This document shows positions 1-7,944 of a stretch of DNA of 12,997 nucleotides, in pieces. The translations under genes were made by a program, and so were the position numbers. The stretch comes from Candidatus Gastranaerophilales bacterium. GTDB taxonomy: Bacteria > Cyanobacteriota > Vampirovibrionia > Gastranaerophilales > Gastranaerophilaceae. The notes under the pieces were generated by a model, which saw only the letters and a program-made list of their open reading frames with translations, had not been told where the DNA came from and ran no database searches. The stretch spans positions 1 to 12,997 of the forward strand of contig JAJQHF010000065.1 in NCBI GenBank assembly GCA_021199975.1, written 5' to 3'. Each line of letters begins with the position of its first letter. Positions within the stretch are counted from its first letter, which is position 1.

Positions 1-2173
1 GTTAAATCTTCAAGTTGAAGAACTTACTAAAGAGCTGGGGGATTATAAACTTGCACAGCAAAATATAATGTATAATCTGGACAAAAACAAAAATGAAATG
101 TCGGATTTATTATATGACATTCAAGCAGCACAGAAGAAAATTCTTATTATTGAAGCACAAAAAAGTGCATATGAAGAAATAAATCTAGGTAGAGCCATTG
201 ATTCTGTTTTAAAAGCAAAAATAAGAGGAGTGCATGCTCCTTTATTACAATTAGGCAGCGTTGATAAACAATATTCAACTGCGCTTGAAGTTGCCATGGG
301 CGGAAGAATGAAAAACATTGTTGTTGATGATGAAGATACGGCAAGAGTCTGCATTGATTATTTAAAATCCGCAAGGGCAGGAACTGCTACATTTTTACCT
401 TTAAACAAAATGAGAAAAGCACCAAACAGTTTGAAAATGCCAAAAGAAAAAGGTGTTATTGATTATGCCGTTAACCTGCTTGACTTTGATGATGAGTATT
501 TAGACGTATTTTATTATGCATTGGGTGAAACTTTAATTGTTGAAGATTATGACAGTGCTAAAAGATTAATGGGTAAATATCGTTTGGTTACATTGGACGG
601 CAGTCTTTTTGAAAAGTCAGGCGCCATAACCGGCGGAGATAGGCAGAATACAGGCTTAAAATTCAGCCAAAATCAGGATGAAGAACTTACTAAGTATAAA
701 TCTCGTTTTTCCGAGCTTCAAAATCAATATGCATCTCTTGAAAAGAAAAAAACAGAACTTGAAGCCAAGCAGGAAAAAATAAGAACAAATTATTCAAATA
801 CCATGACGGCTTTAAACAGCGCAAAAATCGAATTGAATAATCTTAACAATAATTCAAAAAATAATGAACAAAAAATTGAAGAATATACTAAGACAATACA
901 AGAAAATGAACCTAAAATTCAAAATCTTGAAAAGAAACTTGAAAAATATGAAGAAAAGTTAGTTGATTTAAATGATAAAATGCTTGTCCTTCAAGATAAA
1001 ATTGCTGAAATTGAGGGCAAAATGACAGAAGGCGAGCTCAAGAAACTCAAAGAAATGACTGCTTCAATTGAAAATCAAATAAAAGAATACCAGAATAAAA
1101 TTTTAAAATGCAATAATGAAATAAATGAATCAAACAGAGATATTGATTTCAATAAAGAATTAATTAAAGCAAAAGAAGAACAAATACAAAGACTCATAAA
1201 AGATAACGAAATTGCACAGCAGGATAAAGTTAAATATGCAGACGAAATAAAAGAAATTGAAGTTAAATCATCAGAGTTAGAAGAAAAAATTAAACAATTA
1301 GGTGAAAAACTTGTACAATTGCAGCAGCAAAGAGATTTAATTCAAGAAGAATTATTAAATACGGAAACGCAAAAAAATAAAATATCAAATGAAATAGAAA
1401 AAATTTCAGAGCAGGTAGAGGCATTTAAATCAAGAAGACGTGAATTAGAACCTCAACTGGAAGAAATAAGAGAAGAACTAAAAGAAAATGAAATTGATAT
1501 TAATGCTCTTGTACCGACAGAAATATCAACGGAAGAAATCACAACAAAAATCCAAAGACTTCAAAAGAAAATGGAGGAAATGGAACCTGTTAACATGCTT
1601 GCAATACAAGCTTATGATGAAGTAAAAGCAAGACAGGAAGAAAAGAAAAATCAAATAGCCACTTTAACAAATGAACGCAAACAGATTTTAGAAAAAATGA
1701 ACGGTTATGAACAAATAAAAAAAGAAACATTTATGAAAACTTACAATAACATAAATGAAAATTTTAAAGATATTTTTGGAAGATTGTCAGAAGGTGAAGG
1801 AACTTTAATGCTTGAAAATCCTGAAAATCCTTTTGAAGGCGGATTAACGATAGAAGCACAACCCCGGGATAAGAAAAAACAAAAACTCGGTGCTATGTCG
1901 GGCGGTGAAAAATCACTTACCGCTTTAGCTTTAGTTTTTGCAATCCAAAAATATCTTCCTGCCCCGTTTTATGCACTGGACGAAGTTGATGCAAATTTAG
2001 ACGGAATAAATGTCGAACGTTTGGCGGATATTATTCAGCAGCAGGCAAAAAATACGCAATTTATAGTAGTTAGTCACAGAAAACCTATGATAGAATCAGC
2101 TAATAGGACAATAGGTGTAACTCAAAAAGAACATGGAAAAACTCGTGTAACAGGTGTCAAATTTAGGGACTAA
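1..2173 (+). CDS. smc: Chromosome segregation ATPase SMC, C-terminal part (5' end outside window)
   Basis: Core ATPase of the bacterial condensin, which extrudes and organises chromosomal DNA with ScpA and ScpB. The frame is open from base 2, giving 723 visible codons. SMC proteins are usually near 1180 residues, so the N-terminal head with Walker A and the first coiled-coil arm lie upstream. Numbering from base 2: the hinge spans about residues 62-217 and includes the conserved SGAITGG. A long charged coiled coil follows (about 225-580), with PVNMLAI near its end, as is usual for SMC. The C-terminal head has the ABC signature GAMSGGEK (630-637) and Walker B YALDEVDA with D660/E661. The ending VVSHRKPMIESANRTIGVTQ resembles cyanobacterial SMC (from memory). 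The methionine at base 68 is internal, not a start. scpA follows after 4 bases. The identification is very secure; only the missing 5' part is unknown. Confidence 0.97.
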   Translation, partial: LNLQVEELTKELGDYKLAQQNIMYNLDKNKNEMSDLLYDIQAAQKKILIIEAQKSAYEEINLGRAIDSVLKAKIRGVHAPLLQLGSVDKQYSTALEVAMGGRMKNIVVDDEDTARVCIDYLKSARAGTATFLPLNKMRKAPNSLKMPKEKGVIDYAVNLLDFDDEYLDVFYYALGETLIVEDYDSAKRLMGKYRLVTLDGSLFEKSGAITGGDRQNTGLKFSQNQDEELTKYKSRFSELQNQYASLEKKKTELEAKQEKIRTNYSNTMTALNSAKIELNNLNNNSKNNEQKIEEYTKTIQENEPKIQNLEKKLEKYEEKLVDLNDKMLVLQDKIAEIEGKMTEGELKKLKEMTASIENQIKEYQNKILKCNNEINESNRDIDFNKELIKAKEEQIQRLIKDNEIAQQDKVKYADEIKEIEVKSSELEEKIKQLGEKLVQLQQQRDLIQEELLNTETQKNKISNEIEKISEQVEAFKSRRRELEPQLEEIREELKENEIDINALVPTEISTEEITTKIQRLQKKMEEMEPVNMLAIQAYDEVKARQEEKKNQIATLTNERKQILEKMNGYEQIKKETFMKTYNNINENFKDIFGRLSEGEGTLMLENPENPFEGGLTIEAQPRDKKKQKLGAMSGGEKSLTALALVFAIQKYLPAPFYALDEVDANLDGINVERLADIIQQQAKNTQFIVVSHRKPMIESANRTIGVTQKEHGKTRVTGVKFRD

Positions 2174-2177
2174 ATAA

Positions 2178-3041
2178 ATGCTGAATCCAAAGGATACTAA
2201 CAATTTTTATATGCAAAGTTCAACTGAATCTTATAAAAAAGATTTAGGATTTAATCCTGATTCAATTATTGATACACCTTCAGAAGAACTTGACGGAATT
2301 GAAGTACTTGTTCAAATGGCAAAACAAGGAAAGATTGACCCTTGGAATATAGATATAGCTGATATTGCAGATAAATATATGATGCATATAGCAGAAAGTA
2401 AATCAAATAATTTACGATTAAGCGGCAGAGCATTATTTTTCCTTGCTGTTTTATTAAAATTAAAATCTAATGTTCTTGTAGGTCTTGATCCTATGCAATT
2501 TGAAGTTCAAGAGGAAGTCAACCCCGAATATGACGACAATGATGATTCAAGATTTTCTGATGATTTGTATTATCAAAATTATTATCCCGATAATGTTATT
2601 CCTATTGAGGATATTATTCAGAGAAGAACCAGTGTTAAATTAAACAGGAACAGAATAGTAACATTAAAAGATTTAATAAGGCAATTGGAATTTTATGAAC
2701 AGTTAGACAAAAAACAATCTGTAAAAAATTCACTTGAACGTGCAAAAAGACGTATAAGAAACTATGCAAATATGTCATCAGATGATATTATTAATTTGGC
2801 ACACGAGGAATATATAGAAAGCAGTGTTAAAATTCTTCACGAAAATTTAATAAAAATTTTTGAAAAAGAAGAAAAAGTGGAATTAAATACATTAACATTA
2901 CTTGGTTTAGATAAAATTTCAGCATATATTGCGCTTTTATTTTTATCGGCAGAAAGTGAGTTTGATTTAGAACAAGAAGAATTTTATTCCGATTTATACG
3001 TCGTTAAGGGCAAAACTCAGGAAAAAGAGATTGAAAGTTAA
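2178..3041 (+). CDS. scpA: Segregation and condensation protein A
   Basis: Kleisin subunit that bridges the SMC heads and binds ScpB. It has 287 residues, slightly long for ScpA. Residues 40-68 (GIEVLVQMAKQGKIDPWNID and onward) are the N-terminal SMC-neck-binding region, in a form like cyanobacterial ScpA rather than the usual FEGPLDLLL. Residues 1-38 are an extra polar leader. An acidic, Tyr-rich linker covers about 110-140. A basic segment, RRTSVKLNRNRIVTLKDLIR, starts near 149. The end (LTLLGLDKISAYIALLFLSAE) fits the winged helix that contacts the SMC head. The start follows the smc stop by 4 bases, with only a weak GGGAC upstream, so translation is probably coupled. A later start would shorten only the non-conserved leader. 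Family assignment is secure from context and motifs; the exact start is less so. Confidence 0.93.
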   Translation: MLNPKDTNNFYMQSSTESYKKDLGFNPDSIIDTPSEELDGIEVLVQMAKQGKIDPWNIDIADIADKYMMHIAESKSNNLRLSGRALFFLAVLLKLKSNVLVGLDPMQFEVQEEVNPEYDDNDDSRFSDDLYYQNYYPDNVIPIEDIIQRRTSVKLNRNRIVTLKDLIRQLEFYEQLDKKQSVKNSLERAKRRIRNYANMSSDDIINLAHEEYIESSVKILHENLIKIFEKEEKVELNTLTLLGLDKISAYIALLFLSAESEFDLEQEEFYSDLYVVKGKTQEKEIES

Positions 3042-3052
3042 AGAGGTATAAT

Positions 3053-3568
3053 ATGGATTTGAAATCCAAAATTGAAGCTGTATTGTTTGTAACCGGAAAA
3101 GCGGTTGAATTAAAAGAAATTGCCAAAATTTTGGAAACTGATGAGCAAGAAATTGAAGAGGCAATGCTTTATCTTATTTCTGATTATTCCTCAAGAGACG
3201 GCGCTCTTGAAATAGATGATGAAAACGGTTATATAATTCAAGTTAAAGATGAATTTATGGATATTGTTGAAAAATTATGCCCCGTAGATATATCAAATGC
3301 CGTATTAAAAACATTGACCGTTATTGCTTTGAAAGAACCTATCAGACAAGCTGAACTAAAGGATTTAAGAGGTTCAAATGCTTATGAACATGTACAAGAA
3401 CTTATAGATAAAGGTTTAATAAGCAGGAAAAAAGATAAAAACGGACGTTCATATAATTTAAAAACCACTCCGAAGTTTGCAGAATATTTTAAAATAAAAG
3501 GAAATTCGGAGATATTATCTAAAATGGAATCAAAAAAATTAACGGAATTATTGGAATTAAATAAATAA
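3053..3568 (+). CDS. scpB: Segregation and condensation protein B
   Basis: Dimeric winged-helix partner that binds the ScpA linker and completes the condensin. It has 171 residues, a normal to slightly short length. The opening MDLKSKIEAVLFVTGKAVEL is the typical ScpB start ('IEAlLFv.g.pv'). The first winged helix covers about residues 1-80. The second holds LTVIALKEPIRQAELKDLRG, followed by a recognition region (LIDKGLISRKKDKNGRSYN) and the closing TTPKFAEYFKI, all characteristic of the family. A good ribosome site, AAGAGG at 3041-3046, overlaps the scpA stop and sits 6 bases before the ATG. The gene lies 11 bases after scpA, in the same operon as smc. No oddities seen. Confidence 0.95.
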   Translation: MDLKSKIEAVLFVTGKAVELKEIAKILETDEQEIEEAMLYLISDYSSRDGALEIDDENGYIIQVKDEFMDIVEKLCPVDISNAVLKTLTVIALKEPIRQAELKDLRGSNAYEHVQELIDKGLISRKKDKNGRSYNLKTTPKFAEYFKIKGNSEILSKMESKKLTELLELNK

Positions 3569-3582
3569 TAAGGAGAACATAT

Positions 3583-5103
3583 ATGGATTCAGAAGAAATA
3601 AAAGAAAATAAAACAAAAAATATGAAAATATCTCTAATTGTATTGGGAATAGTTTTACTTGTAATTATAGGTACTTATCTTTATTTAAAAAATTTAATGC
3701 CAGAACATATATTTAATCAAGGTAAAAAATATATGGAAATCGGGCAGTATGATAAAGCTCTTAAAATGTTTAATATTGCAGTTGAAAGACTTCCTTATGA
3801 CCCTGAACCAATATATTATCAAGCTTTAGCATTGTCAAAATTGCCGCCTACTTATGAAAATCAGAAAAAATTGTATGAGATTTCACAGCTCGAGGACGTT
3901 GATGATGCAAGTACACTTGCTGAAAATGTTCTTGATAATATGCGTAAACAAGCAGAAAGAGAAGCAGGCTCCAATTATATAGATAACGTTTTATTTGATG
4001 ATGTGCTTATCAGATGGAATAATTCAACTCCTGTTTCATATTCAATAATAGGAGATTCCTCTGTGCCTCAAGAATATTATGATACGGTCAGAGAGGCTTT
4101 TGATAAGTGGCAGTCTGCTACAAACGGACAAATTATGTTTATCGAAAGTCAAGGAAATACAAGAGCAAATATAACAGTTAATTTTCTCGATGATATATCA
4201 AGATTTGATAATATTAACACAAGTAAAACAATTCCCGATATAGATGAAGATAAAGATATTTTGAAAAAAATGAATATATATGTACGTAAAACAGATGAGA
4301 GAGGGAATCCTTACGAAACATATAAATTGCTGACACTTATGCAGCATGAAATAGGTCACGCTTTAGGACTTGGCGGTCACAGTGCTAATCCTGATGATAT
4401 TATGTACTATGAAAGTGATAACATTGATGAAAATACCGGTGAAAAAAATATAACCCAAAGAGATTTAAATACTTTAAATTTATTATATAGAATGGTTCCC
4501 GATATAATAGATGTTCCAATAAATCCTTCTGAATACAATAATATGTTTTATCACGCATTTATAACAACATATCCCGGAGAAAATTTTGAGCTTGAAATTC
4601 AAAGATTAATATCTCAATTGCAGAATGACAGAAAAAATATTATTATTTGGGTAGATTTAGCTATAAATTATGCCTTTAAAAAGCAATATGCACGTTCAAA
4701 TTATATATTGCATAATATTCTTCCTCTTGTAAGAGAAGATTTACAAAACCAATTTGTTATTTTATATAACCTTGCGGCTAATTTTTATAAGATGAAGGAT
4801 TACAGATCATCATATACATATTTAAACCTTGCGGAAAATATACAATTTGATATGGATACACAAATTCTTGATGCTTATATTGATGTAAGAGAGGGCAGAA
4901 TTGATTTAGCAGAAGATAAATTAAAAATTTTAATCCAAAAATATCCTGAAAACATCGATATAGCCTTAAAATTAGCAGAAGTATATTATTTGAAAAAGGA
5001 TAGGAAAACTGAACGAGAAGTAATTGAAAAGTTAATTCAAACAAATCCTAAAGCATTAAGAGACAGAAGAGTCCTTAAATACAGAGCCAAAAAAGCTTAT
5101 TAG
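3583..5103 (+). CDS. Membrane-anchored TPR protein with metzincin (matrixin-like) zinc protease domain
   Basis: A 506-residue protein with three parts. A short basic N-terminus precedes one transmembrane helix (about 16-38), predicting cytoplasmic N-terminus and external bulk. A TPR-like repeat follows (about 43-87). The metalloprotease domain covers about 130-310, with HEIGHALGLGGHS at 255-267 (zinc ligands H255 and H259, catalytic E256) and a Met-turn DIMYY with M274. The C-terminal half (about 350-495) is helical, with several TPR-like units. The third histidine is H266, one residue later than in textbook HExxHxxGxxH; cyanobacterial matrixin-like proteins show a similar 'GHS' arrangement, as far as I recall. 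It follows scpB by 14 bases with a strong AAGGAG (3570-3575), so it is likely in the smc operon. Substrate and role are unknown; zinc protease activity is inferred from motifs. Its stop codon overlaps the rimO stop on the other strand. Confidence 0.85.
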   Translation: MDSEEIKENKTKNMKISLIVLGIVLLVIIGTYLYLKNLMPEHIFNQGKKYMEIGQYDKALKMFNIAVERLPYDPEPIYYQALALSKLPPTYENQKKLYEISQLEDVDDASTLAENVLDNMRKQAEREAGSNYIDNVLFDDVLIRWNNSTPVSYSIIGDSSVPQEYYDTVREAFDKWQSATNGQIMFIESQGNTRANITVNFLDDISRFDNINTSKTIPDIDEDKDILKKMNIYVRKTDERGNPYETYKLLTLMQHEIGHALGLGGHSANPDDIMYYESDNIDENTGEKNITQRDLNTLNLLYRMVPDIIDVPINPSEYNNMFYHAFITTYPGENFELEIQRLISQLQNDRKNIIIWVDLAINYAFKKQYARSNYILHNILPLVREDLQNQFVILYNLAANFYKMKDYRSSYTYLNLAENIQFDMDTQILDAYIDVREGRIDLAEDKLKILIQKYPENIDIALKLAEVYYLKKDRKTEREVIEKLIQTNPKALRDRRVLKYRAKKAY

Positions 5104-6404
5104 AAAGAACCAAATAAATCATATTCTTTAGCTCCGGTTATTTTAACGGTGATAATATCACCGGGATTAACCGGAGCTTCTGTCTTAACATATATTATCC
5201 CGTCAACTTCGGGTGCATCTTTATATGTTCTGCCTATAGCTATATTTGTATCATTTACGGTTTCAACAATACATTCAATTTTTTTACCTGTCAGCTTTTC
5301 ATTTATTTCTTTTGAAACTTGCTGTTGAATTTCCATTAATTTTCTTTTACGTTCTTTTTTCAATTTTGCGCTGATTTGAGGTTTTAAGTTATAAGCTTTT
5401 GTATTTTTTTCTCTTGAAAATTCAAAAACCCCAAGCTTATCAATTTTCATTTCTTGAACAAAATTGCATAATTCATCAAAATCTTCCTCCGTTTCATTTG
5501 GATATCCCGCAATAAAAGTTGTCCTTATTGAAACAGACGGTATTAATTTTCTGATTTTTTTTATGAGTTTTTTATTATCCATAACAGGACGGTTCATTAA
5601 CTCAAGCATATTTTTACTTACATGCTGTAAAGGTACATCAATATATTTAACAACTTTATCAAGCTTATTTATTGTTTCAAGTAATTCCTCGATAAGTAAA
5701 GAAGGGTAAGTGTACATTATTCTTATCCAGCTTAAATCTTCTATTTTATTTAGTTCAATTAAAAGTTCTTTTAATGAAGGTTTGCCGTATATATCTTTGC
5801 CGTAGCTTGTAGTATCCTGAGCAATTAAAACAATTTCGTTAACACCTTTTTTTGCAAGTTCTTTAGCTTCTTTTACAATGTTTTCAATTTTACGGGATTT
5901 ATAAGAACCTCTTAGCTGAGGAATAATACAATATCCGCAATTAAAATCACAGCCGTCAGCTATTTTAATATATGAACTTGCCCCCATTGTAATTTGCTGC
6001 CTTGTCACATTTTCAGGATAATTATAAATGGGATTATCACTTACTTCATAGTTAATATTTTTATTATTTGATATTTTTTTTATAACCTTTGAAATTTTAT
6101 TAATATCGGAAGTTCCTATAAATGCGGCAGCTTCGGGGATAAGAGATTGCAGTTCTTTTTTATATTTTTGAGCAAGACATCCCGTTATAACAATTTTTTT
6201 GCCTCCTTTTATCATATTAAATATTGATTTAACCGATTCTCTTTCCGCATCGTGAATAAAAGAGCATGTGTTAATAATGACAATATCCGCTTTAGTTTCA
6301 TCAAGAGTTATTTGATATCCGTCTTGTATAAGTTTTCCAAGCATTAACTCTGAATCCACCAAATTTTTAGCACAGCCATGATTAATTAAAGCAATTTTAT
6401 TCAT
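5100..6404 (-). CDS. rimO: Ribosomal protein uS12 methylthiotransferase RimO
   Basis: Radical-SAM enzyme that methylthiolates the conserved aspartate of ribosomal protein S12 (uS12). It has 434 residues, the normal length. The N-terminal MTTase domain carries the three auxiliary-cluster cysteines C11 (GCAKNLVDSE), C47 (NTCSFI) and C76 (TGCLAQ). The radical-SAM cluster motif CxxxCxxC is C152, C156, C159 (DGCDFNCGYCIIPQLRGSYK). The C-terminal region (about 370-434) is a TRAM domain. The NHGCAKNLVDSE and CSFI motifs favour RimO over the tRNA enzyme MiaB. Its ATG overlaps the upstream stop as TAATG, and the only ribosome site is a weak AAAGAAAGAA, so translation is probably coupled to the preceding membrane protein gene. 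The 3' end overlaps the convergent protease gene by 4 bases. Confidence 0.96.
   Translation of the reverse strand: MNKIALINHGCAKNLVDSELMLGKLIQDGYQITLDETKADIVIINTCSFIHDAERESVKSIFNMIKGGKKIVITGCLAQKYKKELQSLIPEAAAFIGTSDINKISKVIKKISNNKNINYEVSDNPIYNYPENVTRQQITMGASSYIKIADGCDFNCGYCIIPQLRGSYKSRKIENIVKEAKELAKKGVNEIVLIAQDTTSYGKDIYGKPSLKELLIELNKIEDLSWIRIMYTYPSLLIEELLETINKLDKVVKYIDVPLQHVSKNMLELMNRPVMDNKKLIKKIRKLIPSVSIRTTFIAGYPNETEEDFDELCNFVQEMKIDKLGVFEFSREKNTKAYNLKPQISAKLKKERKRKLMEIQQQVSKEINEKLTGKKIECIVETVNDTNIAIGRTYKDAPEVDGIIYVKTEAPVNPGDIITVKITGAKEYDLFGSF
5131..5177. repeat. Nested GC-rich inverted repeat at the convergent gene ends
   Basis: The outer arms GCTCCGGTTA (5131-5140) and TAACCGGAGC (5168-5177) are perfect reverse complements. 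Inside them CGGTGAT (5147-5153) and ATCACCG (5157-5163) form a second perfect stem with a 3-base loop. It starts 27 bases after the stop of the protease gene and lies within the codons of the rimO TRAM domain. It could fold as an RNA hairpin on either strand and act as a terminator or 3'-end stabiliser for the protease transcript. There is no clear T-run after it on either strand, so the terminator role is only an inference. Confidence 0.55.
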
Positions 6405-7933
6405 TATAAGTTCTTTCTTTTAAATATTTTTATGTCGTTATTTTCTTCAACTAAATTATAGTTATTAATAATCATCTCATAAAAATTTTGTGCATAGTCA
6501 ACCCCAAAAAAACGGCTTCCGTATTCAATATTATTTATAGGTAAAATAACAAAATATTCGGGATAATTATTTTTAAAATGATTTAAAATGCGTTCTTCCT
6601 TAAAAACGTCGTTATATAAAAGAGGAATTAAGCTGTAATAATAATTATCTCCGTTTCTTTCGATAATATAATTCATTATTGAGCCTTCAGGCATAATAAT
6701 AATCTTATCGGTTGTTTTTGTGTTATTTGATATATAGCCGCAAACTTGCTCTATGATTTGCCCCTCCTTTTTGAATGTATATATACTGCCTTTTGAAGTT
6801 TCAAGAAGAAAATTTTTATGTTTCAGCGAAGCAAAATCATTTGCGGCAAAAAGTAAAATACAAAAACACATTAATAAGTTTATAAATTTCTGTTGTTTTT
6901 TCTCAGTTATAGACAGCAATGTAATAAAAGCAAGCATGCAAACAGGAAAAATAAAAACGCCCATGTGATTAACATTTAAATAAAAAAATGATTTGGCGCT
7001 TGCCGCTATTGAACATAAAATCAGTACAAATAGAGCTTTATTCTCATAAACTTTTTTAAATAAACTTATTAAAAGTATCACGTTTAAAATCGGTATTATT
7101 GCAAAAACAGCAAAAAATTTATTTTGTACAATTAAGCTTAATAAATAAGATATGTCAAAAAATACACCTGTTTTACGAAAAAATAAATTTAATGACGGTG
7201 CATTTATAAGATTATTAAATAAAATTATATTTTGTTTTACGTCATTAATATTAATTCCCTGAAATAATAAAAAGCCGTAACATATAACAGGAACAATCAG
7301 AAACGAGATGAAAGCCTTAAATATATTTTTTAACCCCAACGGTCTTATAAAACAAAAAACATATATTAAAATTAAAGGGTATAAACAAAATTCATATTTA
7401 TTTGCAATACTTAATCCCGCAAAAAAACATGCAGAATATGCCATATAATTTTTGCCGTTTTTTATATATTTTATAAGAAACAATACTGATACTAAAAAAG
7501 AGGAAAGAGCATAAACAATTGCAAATGAGTATGTTAAATTTGAATTATAAAGAAAAGTTCTGTAAACAAGAGCAAATATAATAAGAATTGAAAATAAAAA
7601 AGAAATATTTTTTGAAAGAAATTCTCTTGCAATTAAATATAAAACTACAATTATAAGAAGTGAATTTAATATTCCAACAGTGGCAAGAACCTTTATTTTT
7701 AAACCGAATATATATAAAAGAACCGCATTAAACAGATAAGAAAAGGCGCCGTATTGATTATATATATTTTTATACAATACATCTCCTTTTGTAATTTGCC
7801 AGGGGATATAAAATTCACGTCCCGTATCAATTAACAAAAGTCCTTGATGCAGGTAAAAAAAAGGTAAAACAGCAAAAAATACAAAAGTCAGCAGTAAAAT
7901 AATTCCTTTGTCGCTTTTAAAAAAATTATACAT
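6404..7933 (-). CDS. Polytopic membrane protein, GT-C (GT39-like) glycosyltransferase family
   Basis: A 509-residue integral membrane protein with roughly ten hydrophobic helices between residues 11 and 364, then a soluble C-terminal domain (about 371-509). The first external loop (36-70) holds DTGREFYIPWQITKGDVLYK followed by NIYNQYGAFSYLFNA. This is the usual loop layout of GT-C glycosyltransferases of the ArnT/PMT type, in which an acidic residue of loop 1 (here D36) is catalytic. Such enzymes transfer sugars from lipid-phosphate donors outside the cytoplasmic membrane. That role is inferred from architecture; donor and acceptor are unknown, and a non-enzymatic relative cannot be excluded. 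A GAGGA ribosome site (plus-strand 7941-7945) next to the mutS stop sits 7 bases before the ATG. It lies 11 bases after mutS and overlaps rimO by one base, so it is probably co-transcribed with both. Confidence 0.72.
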   Translation of the reverse strand: MYNFFKSDKGIILLLTFVFFAVLPFFYLHQGLLLIDTGREFYIPWQITKGDVLYKNIYNQYGAFSYLFNAVLLYIFGLKIKVLATVGILNSLLIIVVLYLIAREFLSKNISFLFSILIIFALVYRTFLYNSNLTYSFAIVYALSSFLVSVLFLIKYIKNGKNYMAYSACFFAGLSIANKYEFCLYPLILIYVFCFIRPLGLKNIFKAFISFLIVPVICYGFLLFQGININDVKQNIILFNNLINAPSLNLFFRKTGVFFDISYLLSLIVQNKFFAVFAIIPILNVILLISLFKKVYENKALFVLILCSIAASAKSFFYLNVNHMGVFIFPVCMLAFITLLSITEKKQQKFINLLMCFCILLFAANDFASLKHKNFLLETSKGSIYTFKKEGQIIEQVCGYISNNTKTTDKIIIMPEGSIMNYIIERNGDNYYYSLIPLLYNDVFKEERILNHFKNNYPEYFVILPINNIEYGSRFFGVDYAQNFYEMIINNYNLVEENNDIKIFKRKNL

Positions 7934-7944
7934 ATCAAAGTCCT

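Noticed and set aside
121..374. Two minus-strand frames inside the smc hinge
   Set aside because: Shadows of conserved hinge-coding sequence; no independent support.
5464..5709. Plus-strand frame of 81 residues inside rimO
   Set aside because: Shadow of the rimO coding sequence, which contains intact radical-SAM motifs over the same bases.
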